From Flaviflagellibacter sp963786225 (GTDB taxonomy: Bacteria; Pseudomonadota; Alphaproteobacteria; Rhizobiales; Methylopilaceae), in contig CAWAYQ010000030.1 in NCBI GenBank assembly GCA_963786225.1, forward strand, positions 1-64,000: DNA of 64,000 nt, given 5' to 3'. Position 1 is the first letter of the stretch. Every line of letters begins with the position of its first letter. This document shows positions 19,563-30,453 of the stretch, in pieces. The notes below the pieces were generated by a model. The model ran no database searches, was not told the origin of the DNA, and saw only the letters and a program-made list of their open reading frames with translations. Made by a program: the position numbers and the translations under genes.

Positions 19563-19639
19563 GGGCCCATAGCTCAATGGTTAGAGCCGACCGCTCATAA
19601 CGGTCTGGTTCCAGGTTCGAAGTCCTGGTGGGCCCACCA
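19563..19639 (+). tRNA. tRNA with CAU anticodon, probably tRNA-Ile2
   Basis: Clover-leaf: acceptor GGGCCCA / TGGGCCC, D-arm GCTC...GAGC, anticodon stem GACCG / CGGTC around loop CTCATAA (anticodon CAT), five-base variable loop, T-stem CCAGG / CCTGG, discriminator A and an encoded CCA. The G-C-rich acceptor and the overall sequence fit the minor isoleucine tRNA, whose C34 is changed to lysidine, better than elongator or initiator Met, but this needs a model-based check. The T-loop counts eight bases (TTCGAAGT) where seven are expected, so one extra base is present. Confidence 0.9.
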
Positions 19640-19695
19640 CTGCTTCCCATGCCGGGGCAGTCCGGTGCAGATCGAGCCCCGGTAGCCACCGGCCC

Positions 19696-19977
19696 CTATA
19701 TCAAGGCGCGCGGGCGCTTGCGGCGGTCGATGAATTCCATCCCGGCGAAGCGGCCCTGGCGCCAGACGAGGCTGCAGCGGCGGCCGACCGCGATGTTTCC
19801 CGGGATCTCGAACAGGAAATTTTGAGGCAGCTCGACGCCTGGATCGACCACGATCATGGCACCGCCGTCCGAGATGTTCTGCAGAATGCAGGGAATGGTA
19901 ACGCCGTTTGTATGCCTCAACAGGGCTTCGGCGATAAGTGGTCGCCGGGGACCCGCACGGCGGTCGGTCTGATCCAT
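19696..19977 (-). CDS. PilZ domain protein
   Basis: A 93-residue single-domain PilZ protein, a c-di-GMP receptor. The start at 19977 gives MDQTDRRAGPRRPL, with the RxxxR motif right at the N-terminus where PilZ needs it; the second motif is NISDGGAM (D/NxSxxG). An upstream in-frame ATG at 20055 adds 26 residues of no obvious value. The C-terminus ends FAGMEFIDRRKRPRALI, typical of alphaproteobacterial stand-alone PilZ proteins. It lies 3 kb from a GGDEF-EAL protein but not in its operon. Confidence 0.88.
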   Translation of the reverse strand: MDQTDRRAGPRRPLIAEALLRHTNGVTIPCILQNISDGGAMIVVDPGVELPQNFLFEIPGNIAVGRRCSLVWRQGRFAGMEFIDRRKRPRALI

Positions 19978-20203
19978 GATGCTGCTGATATTTTGTATGC
20001 CACCCATCCCCATCCGCTCTATAGGCGACAGGTAGGCCGTCATGAGCAAGCCCAATCGGGTTTACCGTTTTTCGATATTTAACAAGCAGTTAGCAGCATG
20101 CTGCCCCGCAATTGAATGCCCTGCAAAGCAGGACGCAAGCAACACTTCGGAAACACAGCGCGGGCTACAAGCGCGGCCCTCCGGGGGCAATCAGAGATAT
20201 TCC

Positions 20204-20692
20204 ATGAGACGTTTGGACATTGCGGTCGCTTTCGCGACCTTTCTCGGCACGACTGCGATTGCGTCGGCTCAGGACCAGATCGCGCGCGGTGCCTATCTCG
20301 CGGTCATCATGGATTGCGCGGGCTGCCACACGCCGGGCGTCTTGCTCGGCAAGCCGGATTTTTCGCGGGCGCTCGGGGGCTCGGAGGTCGGCTTCCAGAT
20401 TCCCGGCCTCGGCATCTTTTATCCGCCGAACCTGACGCCCGATGAGAAAACCGGGCTCGGCGCATGGACGGAAGAGGAGATCATCACAGCGGTACGTACC
20501 GGTGCGCGTCCCGACGGCCGCGTTCTCGCGCCGATCATGCCGTGGCGATCCTACGCTGCGCTGAACGATTCCGATGCACGGGCGCTGGCGAAATATCTGA
20601 AGAGCGTGAAGCCGGTTTCGCATCAGGTGCCGGCGATAACCGGGGCAAGCGAGAAACCGGCGGCGCCGTTCCTTGCGGTGACGATGCCTTAG
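20204..20692 (+). CDS. Exported mono-haem cytochrome c
   Basis: A 162-residue cytochrome c. The signal peptide ends at IASAQ, the haem site is CAGCH near residue 45, and the later MPWRSYAALNDSDARALAKYLKS stretch (first part MPWRSYAALNDSDARALA) contains the likely Met ligand and final helix. It resembles the cytochrome c subunits of alcohol, aldehyde or gluconate dehydrogenases, but no dehydrogenase partner is adjacent. The stop overlaps that of the convergent esterase gene. Confidence 0.85.
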   Translation: MRRLDIAVAFATFLGTTAIASAQDQIARGAYLAVIMDCAGCHTPGVLLGKPDFSRALGGSEVGFQIPGLGIFYPPNLTPDEKTGLGAWTEEEIITAVRTGARPDGRVLAPIMPWRSYAALNDSDARALAKYLKSVKPVSHQVPAITGASEKPAAPFLAVTMP

Positions 20693-21411
20693 GCGGTAGG
20701 GGCATCCGTCTTCGGATAGTTCAGGAAGTATCTCACCCCGACCGCGACGATCGGCGGCTGGGACGCGTGCGGGCCGTCATATTCCAGATACGTGACGTCG
20801 TAGCCCGCAGCTTTCAGCTTTGCCGCGCTGGCCCGGCCGGCGGTTTCGACCGGCGTCTTTTCGTCCTTCGAGCCGTGGGCGATGAAGATGTAGGGCGCGC
20901 CTTCCTGATGGAGCGGCGCGAAGAAGCCCGCCGAGAAGGCGAGAATGTGCGTGACGAAGTCGCCGTTCGCGATGCCGTTCGACAGCGAATAGGAGCCGCC
21001 GTCCGAATGGCCGGCAAAGGCGAATTTGTCCGTGCTCAGCGTGTAACGCGCGGCGACCCAGGCGAAGGCGTTTTCCAGCCGCTCGCGGTCCGGTCCGTTG
21101 CCGGCGATGACGATGTCCCAGCTTGGCAGCAGGGATTGCGGGACGAGGAGAAGAAAGCCGTTTTTCTCCGCGTGCTCGCGCATGATCGGCAGAATGCGCT
21201 CGGCGCTGCCGCCTCCGCCGTGGAACAGGCACATGAAGGGCGTCGGCACAGCCGGGTCCACGCCCTCCGGCACGAGGAGATAATAGTCGCGCTCTTCATA
21301 CAGGCCCGTTTTGTGAAGGCCTGGAGGAAGCGGCGGCTCCGACGGGGCGGCGGGCCTGAACGAGATGCGGCCGGAAAGCGAAAGGTCCATCCGCGCTCCA
21401 TATAGTCTCAT
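20689..21411 (-). CDS. Alpha/beta hydrolase, carboxylesterase/phospholipase type
   Basis: A 240-residue cytosolic alpha/beta hydrolase. The catalytic serine is in GHSDGG (residues about 140), the acid is probably Asp in HGSKDEKTPVE, and the His is in YDGPHASQPP, in the expected order. The oxyanion strand is MCLFHGGGGSA. No signal peptide is seen; the first ATG gives MRLYGARMDLS and the second ATG seven codons later is equally possible. It fits the phospholipase/carboxylesterase or polyhydroxybutyrate-depolymerase-like group. Natural substrate unknown. Confidence 0.85.
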   Translation of the reverse strand: MRLYGARMDLSLSGRISFRPAAPSEPPLPPGLHKTGLYEERDYYLLVPEGVDPAVPTPFMCLFHGGGGSAERILPIMREHAEKNGFLLLVPQSLLPSWDIVIAGNGPDRERLENAFAWVAARYTLSTDKFAFAGHSDGGSYSLSNGIANGDFVTHILAFSAGFFAPLHQEGAPYIFIAHGSKDEKTPVETAGRASAAKLKAAGYDVTYLEYDGPHASQPPIVAVGVRYFLNYPKTDAPTA

Positions 21412-21544
21412 GCGGGCCGGTCAAGACGCACGATTGCCTCCGGATGAGGGCCGGCCGCTTAAACCTTGATCCAAAAGGAAAGCTCGACGCAAAAAAGACT
21501 TAAATCCCCCTCAGCAAACCGCATTCGCCTTAGGAGAATTATCC

Positions 21545-21823
21545 ATGTTTCGTTCGCTGATCGTCGCGGCCATTCTGGTCGTCCCCGGTGCCGCCCTTGC
21601 CGACAAGGCCGACGCCGACGCCTGCGCCGCCCGCATCTCTCCGCAGGGCAAAATCATCTATCGTTCGGTGGTGGGTTCCGTTCAGCGTGGCTCGACCCTC
21701 GAAGACGCCGTGCGCAGGGTACTGCAGCCGAAGGTCGATAGCGGCCGGATGTCCGAAGCCGATGCCCGCAAATACGGCCGCGAAGCCGGCAATTGCGCGC
21801 GCCTCGTGCACCGCAAGGCCTGA
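21545..21823 (+). CDS. Small secreted protein
   Basis: A 92-residue protein with a clear signal peptide (MFRSLIVAAILVVPGAALA). The mature part of about 72 residues is charged and helical (LEDAVRRVLQPKVDSGRMSEADARKYG) and has two Cys residues (CAARISP and NCARL) that could form a disulfide. TTAGGAG precedes the ATG. I do not recognise the family. It abuts the convergent TctC-like gene. Confidence 0.7.
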   Translation: MFRSLIVAAILVVPGAALADKADADACAARISPQGKIIYRSVVGSVQRGSTLEDAVRRVLQPKVDSGRMSEADARKYGREAGNCARLVHRKA

Positions 21824-22804
21824 TTACCGCAGCTGAAAGAGGGCCGTGCTCCACCTCTTGATCTCGTCATCGACGAGACGGGCCAGAGCCTCCGGCGAAC
21901 TGTCCCGGGCATCCGGGATGTCCGCCCCGATATCGTGAAGCCGCGCCCGGCAGTTGGGCGTGGCCAGCGCCTCGATCAGCGCGCTGTTGAGCGTCGCGAT
22001 CTCCGCGTCCGACGTTGAGCTTTTGACAAACAGGGCGCTCCATGCGTCCAGACGCAGCGCTGGAAAGCCGCTCTCTTCGCTTGTCGGTACATCCCGCAGG
22101 ATGTTGGACCTTTTGCCGCTCGTGACGGCCAAAGCCGTTACCTGTCCCGCGGCGATCAGGGGTGTGACGTTCACGACCTGATCGAGCAGAATATCGACTC
22201 TGCCGGCCGCGAGTTCCGCCAGTGCGGCGGTGATTCCGTTGTAGGATACGAGAGTCGGATTGCCTTGAAGAACCGAGGCAAGGAGGACGGCGGCTGCGTG
22301 CGATACCGTTCCCAAGCCGGCGTGCCCGAGGCGCACCGTCGGGCCGCGCGCCCGCATATAGGCCGCAAGCGATTTTAAATCCTTGACGCCGAGAGTGTTA
22401 CGCACGGTCACGACCACGGGAGTTCCGGCGGCGAGACCAACGGGTTTAAAATCCGCGACCGGGTCATAGCCCAACTCGCTGTTCATGGCGGGGGCGGCGC
22501 CGTGGGTTCCCATATGCCCCATCAGCAACGTATGGCCGTCCGACGCTTCCTTCAGAAACTGCAGGACACCCGAGCGTCCGCCACCGCCGCCACCGCCGAT
22601 ATTGTCGACGTAAACAGGCCGGTTCAGGATGATCGACATCTCGTCGGCGATGATGCGCGCGATCGTGTCGGTCGGTCCGCCGGCTGAAAACGGGACCACG
22701 ATGCGCACCGCGCGCTCGGGCATCCATGGGGTTTGCGCGACGGCGCCCCCGATGGCGAAGATCGCCATGAAAGCTGCCGTCAGATGTGCGGCCCGCAATC
22801 TCAC
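21824..22804 (-). CDS. TctC/Bug-family tripartite tricarboxylate binding protein
   Basis: A 326-residue periplasmic binding protein of the Bug/TctC family. A signal peptide ends at GGAVAQ; the mature start WMPERAVRIVVPFSAGGPTD carries the family signature P-x-x-A-G-G-x-x-D, and the ligand loop GHAGLGTVSH is also typical. The start is GTG at 22804, overlapping the stop of the upstream sensor gene (GTGA); the open frame continues further only as antisense of that gene. No TctA or TctB membrane component is in the window, so uptake is unlikely from this locus. Coupling to a c-di-GMP protein suggests a role as ligand-binding sensor partner. Confidence 0.85.
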   Translation of the reverse strand: MRLRAAHLTAAFMAIFAIGGAVAQTPWMPERAVRIVVPFSAGGPTDTIARIIADEMSIILNRPVYVDNIGGGGGGGRSGVLQFLKEASDGHTLLMGHMGTHGAAPAMNSELGYDPVADFKPVGLAAGTPVVVTVRNTLGVKDLKSLAAYMRARGPTVRLGHAGLGTVSHAAAVLLASVLQGNPTLVSYNGITAALAELAAGRVDILLDQVVNVTPLIAAGQVTALAVTSGKRSNILRDVPTSEESGFPALRLDAWSALFVKSSTSDAEIATLNSALIEALATPNCRARLHDIGADIPDARDSSPEALARLVDDEIKRWSTALFQLR

Positions 22805-25127
22805 TTTGCCACCATCGCCAGCACAGGCGGGCTCTCGAAATGCATATGGCGCACGAAGTTCGGCACTCTGCTGCCGGGCATAGGCTTGGCGAACAAAAAG
22901 CCCTGGACCGAGGAACATCCCGCGCGCCTGAGAAAATCGAGCTGGTAGGGCCGTTCCACGCCTTCCGCCACAACCTCCATGTCCAGGCCCCGCGCCATGT
23001 CGATGACCGCCGTCACGATGCTCGCATCGGCGACGCTGCTCTCGACGTTGTGCGTAAAGCTGCGGTCGATCTTCAGCACGCGGATCGGAAACTGCTTCAG
23101 ATGGGTCAGCGACGCATAGCCCGTTCCGAAATCGTCGAGCGCGATGCGCATGCCGGCCTGGTTCAGATGGCGCAGATTGGCTTGCACGCGGTCGACCGTC
23201 TTGCCGAACAGCACGCCCTCCGTCACCTCGATCTCCATCATCGCGGGTTCGATGCCGTGCATCTGCAGCGTGGATAGAATCTCGGCCGCGAAGTCGGGTT
23301 GGTTGAGTTCGGCGGCCGACGCATTGAAGGCGATCCGCCCGACGTCCAGTCCCTGTTCCTTCCAGCATGCCATGTCGGCAAGGATCCGACGCAGCATGCG
23401 GCGTCCGACGCCGGTCGCGAGTTCATGATTGTCGAACACCGAACCGAAGACGGCGGGCGTGAGTAGTCCGCGGGTAGGGTGCTGCCATCTTGCCAGCGCC
23501 TCGAAACCCAGGATCTCGCCGGTCTGGGTCGACAGCTGCGGTTGATAATAGGGCACGAACCGGTCGTCCTCGATGGCGGCGCGTACATCTTCGTGCAGCG
23601 CCATGAGCTGGACGACCTCGTCGTGCATCGCGTCTTCGAAGACGGCGAAGCCGTTGCGGCCCCGGCTCTTGGCGGCATAAAGCGCGATGTCGGCGTTCTT
23701 GGTCAGCCCGGCCGCTGTCCGCTCGTGGTCCGGAAACGCCGTAATGCCGATGCTTGCAGCGGTCTGTACGGTCTTGCCGTCATAAGCGAAGGGCGGCCGC
23801 AACTCGCCGAGAATGCGCTCCGCAACGGCAATACCGGCCGAGATCGGGCCCGGGATCGCGATCGCGAATTCATCGCCCCCAAACCGCGCAATCGTGCCGG
23901 GTCCCGGCAGCAGCCGCAGGCGTCTTCCGATCTCGCACAGCAGGGCATCCCCCGCGCCGTGGCCGAGCGTGTCGTTGATGTTCTTGAATTCGTCGAGATC
24001 GATCAGCAGGAGGCATAACGGTTTGCCGTTCGCGGCGCCGTACTCCACGTTCCTTTCGAGATCGCGCTGGAAATAGGCGCGGTTTGTAAGCCCGGTCAGC
24101 GCATCGTGGCTCGCGGCATGCCTCAGTTCGCGCTCCATCGCCTCGCGCCGCGCCATGGTTCGCGCCAGGAGCTCGCCGGAGATCACGAGAATGAGAATTA
24201 CGATCCCCACAATGGCCGCGCCCCGGAAGGCCTCGGTGCGCCAGGCTGCGAGCACGTCCTCTTTCGCCAGTCCGGCGGTGACGACAAGCGGCAGTTCGCC
24301 CAGACGTTGATATGCGAAGATGCGGACGGTGCCGTCAGAAACGGAGGCGGTTTCGTAAGATGCCCGAACTGCGGAGCGGCAGCCATTTGCGGAACAGGTC
24401 GCCCCTGGAAATGTCCCGGCCGAGCATTTCCGGCCTGAACGGATGGCGCTGGATCATCGATCCCGTCGGAACGCAGAAGAGTGATCGATCCGCTGGGCTC
24501 CCATATCGATCGTTCTGTAGAAATGTCTGCAGATAATCGAGATTGAGGAGGGCAAGAACGACGCGGCCGGGCACGCCTTCGCGCCCGCTCAGCCGGCGGC
24601 TGATCGCGACCGCCCAGGATTCGCTCGCTTTGTCGAAATAGGGTGTACCGACATGAAGACCCAGATAGCGGTTGACCGCGTGCGCCTGCAGGGCCTCGAC
24701 ATTGGCGTCCTGGCCGACAGGTTTCATGCGGACGAATTCAAACAGCGGCCGTTCGATGCCCGGATCGAGCAGCCTCACCGCAAGCACATGCGGAAGGTCG
24801 CGTGCGAGCTGCGCCAGATTGGCGGTCAGCGCCGAGCGTTTCACGGGATCGTCGGCGCGGGGCCCCAGATCTCGCGACAGAAGCTGGAGCAGCATGTCGA
24901 TGGAACTGATGGTGCGTTCGGTATGCTGGGTCAGAACGCCCACGAGATTTGACGTCGCCGCACGGGCCTGGTCGAGCGCGCGCGTCGCGCGTCTGCCAGA
25001 CAAACAGGCAGCCAACGCCGATCAATCCCGCGCACGCAATCGCTGTGCAGGTTCGGACGATGCGCGCGATCGAGAAAAACTGGCTTTCCCGATCGCCGTT
25101 TGATGCGTGCTTGGGGTGTTGGCTCAT
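22801..25127 (-). CDS. Membrane sensor GGDEF-EAL protein, frame broken twice
   Basis: A c-di-GMP enzyme of about 770 residues. The N-terminus (start 25127, MSQHPKHAS) has one membrane helix (TCTAIACAGLIGVGCLFVW), then a periplasmic sensor of about 250 residues (TISSIDMLLQLLSRDLG ... GRVVLALLNLDYLQTFL), a second helix (GAAIVGIVILILVISGELL), GGDEF (RFGGDEFAIAI) and EAL (FEALARW, DDFGTGYAS, KIDRSF, EGVE). Both catalytic motifs look intact. Two frame breaks are needed: near 24985, where VWQTR joins ATRALDQ, and near 24363, where LRSSG joins SYETASVSDG. Each break leaves continuous homologous sequence in the new frame, so sequencing error is likely. It is coupled to the TctC-like gene by a GTGA overlap. 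Confidence 0.85.
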
Positions 25128-25179
25128 TCTTGCGGATAGCGCCGGAGTGGTTTCCAGGCATCCTGCGATTGAATCGTTT

Positions 25180-25198
25180 ATGCGCCATGAAGGCGCAT
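25180..25198. other. Hairpin between ureG operon end and sensor gene
   Basis: Perfect 7-bp inverted repeat ATGCGCC / GGCGCAT with a five-base loop. It lies just past the 3' end of the urease operon (minus strand) and upstream of the sensor gene. There is no T-run on either side, so a termination role is only possible. Confidence 0.35.
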
Positions 25199-25218
25199 AT
25201 CACATACGTAATTATGTA

Positions 25219-25548
25219 CTATTCCAAAGTCGCGGGATCGAAAGGGTCCGAGTTCGGGTGGCTCGGCACTTTGCCGTCGCGCCACATCTCGTCGTGGACG
25301 CGCGTGCCGTCGTCGCTGAGGCGATAGATGTCCTCGTCGCGGTCGTTGCGGCCGCGCTTTTCCAGGAGGCCCGAACTCACCAGAGCCGTCACGGCGGCGG
25401 GCCCGATCTCCGGCCAGTGCGAGGCCGGGGCTTCGAGATCGTGGGAGCGGGCGAAACGGTCGAGCGCCCGGCGCTGGGCGTTGTTGAGATCGCGATAGGT
25501 CAGCATGAGCGCGAGATAGGCCGGAACGGCGTGCCGCGCCAGTCCCAA
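25219..25548 (-). CDS. Hypothetical protein at the end of the urease operon
   Basis: A 109-residue cytosolic protein I cannot assign. The middle looks like a winged helix (LNNAQRRALDRFARSHDL, then PAAVTALVSSGLLEKRG, then IYRLSDDGTRVHDEMW), the pattern of a small MarR-like or phage-regulator fold. The start follows the ureG stop by 12 bases, so it is the last gene of the operon. No Cys or His cluster suggests metal handling. Confidence 0.65.
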   Translation of the reverse strand: MGLARHAVPAYLALMLTYRDLNNAQRRALDRFARSHDLEAPASHWPEIGPAAVTALVSSGLLEKRGRNDRDEDIYRLSDDGTRVHDEMWRDGKVPSHPNSDPFDPATLE

Positions 25549-25560
25549 GCAGGCTTGGCC

Positions 25561-26184
<624 letters not shown>

Positions 26185-26199
26185 GATCGAACCTTTGTT

Positions 26200-26286
26200 C
26201 TCCCTCTCCCCAGCGGGGAGAGGGTCGGGGTGAGGGGGCAGAAAAGAGGCCGTAACCCCTCACCTGGCCGCCGCTCCGCGGCAGAG
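26200..26286. repeat. Palindromic intergenic repeat, class 1, copy 1
   Basis: Begins CTCCCTCTCCCC-AGC-GGGGAGAGGGTCGG and GGTGAGGG, then after a short variable part CCCCTCAC. Same family as 35070-35177 and 41235-41413. It fills the ureF-ureG gap and would fold into a strong hairpin in the mRNA. Confidence 0.8.
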
Positions 26287-26296
26287 CCATTGTACC

Positions 26297-26959
26297 TCAT
26301 GATCTGAACAGCCTTGTGTACTGGGTTTCGTGACGGAACGAGCCGAGATCGGCGCGGAAGGTTGCGCTGCCGATATCGTCGAGGGTGAGGGTTTCGGCCT
26401 CATCGGCGATGGCCTGCACCAAAGGCGTCAGCGCCGTGATGGTGCGCATGCCGGCGGTCTGGCCGATCGGCGCGGAGCGGATCGCGGCCGAGACGAGGTT
26501 CTGCGCGAAGGCCAGGACAAAGGCGGGCAGGGTGGCCGCAAGCGGAACCCCATGCGCCGAAGCGGCGAGTCCCAGCGCGATCGGATAGGCGATTTCGGTT
26601 ATGCCGTCCGCCGCTTTCGCGAGATCCGGATGCGGCCACGCCGCCAGCGCCGCGTCGAGGAAGCTGCGGCCCTGCTGCGCGGTTTCGAGCCGGAGTTCCT
26701 GCGACGGGGCAAGCGCGAGCGCGAGTTCGTTGACGGCGGCGAGGGCCGCGCGGTCGTGGAGGGAACGATGAGCGTGGGCGAGCAGAATGGCGTCGTTACG
26801 GCCCGCGCCGTGGGTAAGCGTGTCGGTCAGCCAGGCAAGCAGGCTCGCTTCATCCGTGACGTCGCCGTCTTCCGCCGCCCATTCGAGACCGTGCGAATAG
26901 GCGTAGGCGCCGACCGGAAAGCCGGGCGAGAGCCAGGCGAAGAGGGGGAGGTGGGTCAA
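26297..26959 (-). CDS. ureF: Urease accessory protein UreF
   Basis: A 220-residue all-helical chaperone that regulates UreG GTPase activity during urease activation. The N-terminal LFAWLSPGFPVGAYAYSHGLEWA is the family signature (shown in part: SPGFPVGAYAYSHGLEW). The start is a TTG (position 26959) preceded by GGAGG-like sequence within the repeat tail. It lies 99 bases after the corrected end of ureE with a palindromic repeat in between. Confidence 0.95.
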   Translation of the reverse strand: MTHLPLFAWLSPGFPVGAYAYSHGLEWAAEDGDVTDEASLLAWLTDTLTHGAGRNDAILLAHAHRSLHDRAALAAVNELALALAPSQELRLETAQQGRSFLDAALAAWPHPDLAKAADGITEIAYPIALGLAASAHGVPLAATLPAFVLAFAQNLVSAAIRSAPIGQTAGMRTITALTPLVQAIADEAETLTLDDIGSATFRADLGSFRHETQYTRLFRS

Positions 26960-26972
26960 GCGGGTCCTCCAC

Positions 26973-27056
26973 CGTCATGCCCGGGCTTGTCCCGGGCATC
27001 CAGGAGCCACAGAACACGCCGCTTCTGGATTGCCGGGACAAGCCCGGCAACGACGG
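26973..27056. repeat. Palindromic intergenic repeat, class 2
   Basis: Long imperfect palindrome: GTCATGCCCGGGCTTGTCCC on the left is mirrored by GGGACAAGCCCGGCAACGAC on the right, with CAGGAGCCAC...TTCTGGAT between. Elements of this sequence type are widespread in Rhizobiales. It sits between ureE and ureF; if the ureE frame is read without correction it appears as a false C-terminal extension. Confidence 0.8.
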
Positions 27057-27058
27057 AG

Positions 27059-27609
27059 TTAATGCTCATGCCCGCAACCGCAGGCGTCGCCGTGCTCATG
27101 ATCATGATGCGCATGTTCACCCCGTGATCATGCCCATGCTCGTGACCCGCATGATCGTGCTTCGGCGCCGCGTCATGCTCGTGATACGCCCCGCGCTCCG
27201 GGCGGAACGGACGCTTCACCGGCTCCGCCTTGGCGCCAAGACCGCGCACCATGTCGACGAGCACGTGATCCGGCGCGATGTAGAGCGCGTCCTTCGTCAG
27301 CTCGGCCGGAACATGGCGGTTGCCGAGATGCCAGGCGAGCTTCATCAGGCGCAGCGGATTTTCCGCCGTGATCTCGATCAGGTCTTCGGGTTTGGCTGCG
27401 ATCTTCACCAGCCGGCCGTCGTCGAGCTTCACCGCGTCGCCGTCTTCCAGAACGGAGGCCGCGCCGAGATCCAGCAGGAATTCGAGCCCGCCATCGGCCT
27501 TCATCGCCATGCGGCGGCGGTGGCGGTCCTGATGGTCGAGCGTGATCGTGTCGGCGATGTCGCCGGGCCTTACGGCCAGCTTGCGGACGATGAGTATAGC
27601 GCGGTTCAT
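27059..27609 (-). CDS. ureE: Urease nickel chaperone UreE with His/Cys-rich tail, one frame break
   Basis: A metallochaperone that delivers nickel to apo-urease. The N-terminal peptide-binding domain and central domain are in one frame (start 27609, ILIVRKLAVRPGD ... RLMKLAWHLGNRHVPAEL ... VLVDMVRGLGA). The metal-binding tail HEHGHDHG then runs, after a one-base correction near 27118 (a GGGG run), into EHAHHDHEHGDACGCGHEH and a TAA at 27059. Without correction the frame continues through a palindromic repeat to 26956, which I regard as an artefact. The ATG overlaps the stop of the upstream DUF6314-like gene (ATGA). Confidence 0.9.
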
Positions 27610-28112
27610 GCGGCGATTTCCGGATGGGTGCGGCGGGTATAGGCCGTCGTTGCGGTGTAGTTCTTGTTCGGCCCGGTGACATGGTGGCGGATCGTGAACC
27701 TGCCGTCCGGAGCGAAGGCGTAGAAGCTCACATAGATGTCGTCGCGGCAAGAATGCGACGCCGAACCGGTCAGCAGGCCGTCGGCCTGTTCGCTGAGCAC
27801 GATTTTGTGGAACAGACGTCGCGGCTCGGTATCGAACCAGACGGCAAACCCGTCCGTCAGCGGCTCGAACAGATAGGACTGCCGGGCGGCGAAACTGCCG
27901 CCGGCGAACGTCAGCGCACCCTGTTCCGCATAAGCGAGCCACCCCCCGTCGCGACGCGAAAAATGCGCGGTCCCGTCGAGTGCGCCCTCCGGCTCGATGA
28001 CGCGGGCGATGTGCCACGAGCCGGTGAGTTCGCGGAACAGGCAATCCCGCGCAGGAGTGCGAAGCATCGCCCGCGGTGCACGTGCGGTCATTGTGGGCTG
28101 CGACGGCTTCAT
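27606..28112 (-). CDS. DUF6314-like protein in the urease operon
   Basis: A protein of about 168 residues, cytosolic by appearance. Segments such as LTGSWHIARVIEPEG, GTAHFSRRDGGWLAYAEQG, FDTEPRRLFHKIVL and HHVTGPNKNYTATTAY match my recollection of the DUF6314 family, whose beta-barrel is calycin-like and whose function is not known. Starts at 28112, 28091 or 28067 are possible; the first lies just past the dps stop. Its stop overlaps the ureE ATG, so it is co-translated with the nickel chaperone. Any role in urease maturation is inference from this coupling. Confidence 0.7.
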   Translation of the reverse strand: MKPSQPTMTARAPRAMLRTPARDCLFRELTGSWHIARVIEPEGALDGTAHFSRRDGGWLAYAEQGALTFAGGSFAARQSYLFEPLTDGFAVWFDTEPRRLFHKIVLSEQADGLLTGSASHSCRDDIYVSFYAFAPDGRFTIRHHVTGPNKNYTATTAYTRRTHPEIAA

Positions 28113-28116
28113 CGGA

Positions 28117-28647
28117 TCAGGAGCGGTTGTCGCCGCGGATCTGATTGGTTTCGAACAGGAACCACAGCCGCTTTTCAGCCTCGTCGATATAGTTCTCGAG
28201 CAGGCTGGCGGTAGCGACATCCTTTTTGTCGTCGCAGACGTCGTGCGCTTTCCGCATGGATTCAACCATGGACTTGTTGTCGGCGATGAGCTCCTCGAAC
28301 ATCTCCTGCGGCGTCAGGAACTCGCCTTCGCTCTCGCGCAGGGTCGCGAGTTTCAGAATTTCGGCAAAGGAATGAACGGTCAGCGCGCCGAGCTTGCGCA
28401 CGCGCTCGGCCAGGGGATCCACGGTGTCGAAGATTGCCTCGCCCTGCTCATCGAGCAGGAGGTGATAATCGCGGAAATGCTTGCCGCTCATGTGCCAATG
28501 GAAATTCTTGGTCTTGAGGTAAAGCACGAAGGTGTCGGCGATGAGCGGGTTGATCACCTTGGCGATGGCGTTCACCGCGCTGTCGGGCAGGTCGGTCGAG
28601 GTCGCGAGAGGCGCCGCCTTGGATTTGCGGGCGAGGGTAGTGGCCAT
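28117..28647 (-). CDS. dps: Dps/ferritin-like DNA-protection protein
   Basis: A 176-residue Dps-type mini-ferritin that oxidises and stores iron and shields DNA. The ferroxidase site is formed by HWHMSGKHFRDYHLLLDEQGE (first 20: HWHMSGKHFRDYHLLLDEQG; His, Asp and Glu ligands at the usual spacing). The start at 28647 follows GGAG; a longer open frame upstream lacks support. The N-terminal Lys/Arg-rich tail (ATTLARKSKAA) may bind DNA. It sits between ureC and the DUF6314-like gene, an unusual place inside a urease operon. Confidence 0.93.
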   Translation of the reverse strand: MATTLARKSKAAPLATSTDLPDSAVNAIAKVINPLIADTFVLYLKTKNFHWHMSGKHFRDYHLLLDEQGEAIFDTVDPLAERVRKLGALTVHSFAEILKLATLRESEGEFLTPQEMFEELIADNKSMVESMRKAHDVCDDKKDVATASLLENYIDEAEKRLWFLFETNQIRGDNRS

Positions 28648-28718
28648 GGGATTTACTCCGGAAAGTGATGCCTTTGAAACGCTCCGGCGCCTGGAAAGGT
28701 TCAGCCGCTGCATTCCAC

Positions 28719-30446
<1,728 letters not shown>

Positions 30447-30453
30447 CGAAACC

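Noticed and set aside
26956..27058. C-terminal extension of UreE ending in a DARDKPGHDG-type sequence
   Set aside because: It is the translation of a palindromic repeat; the natural His/Cys tail and stop lie in the neighbouring frame.
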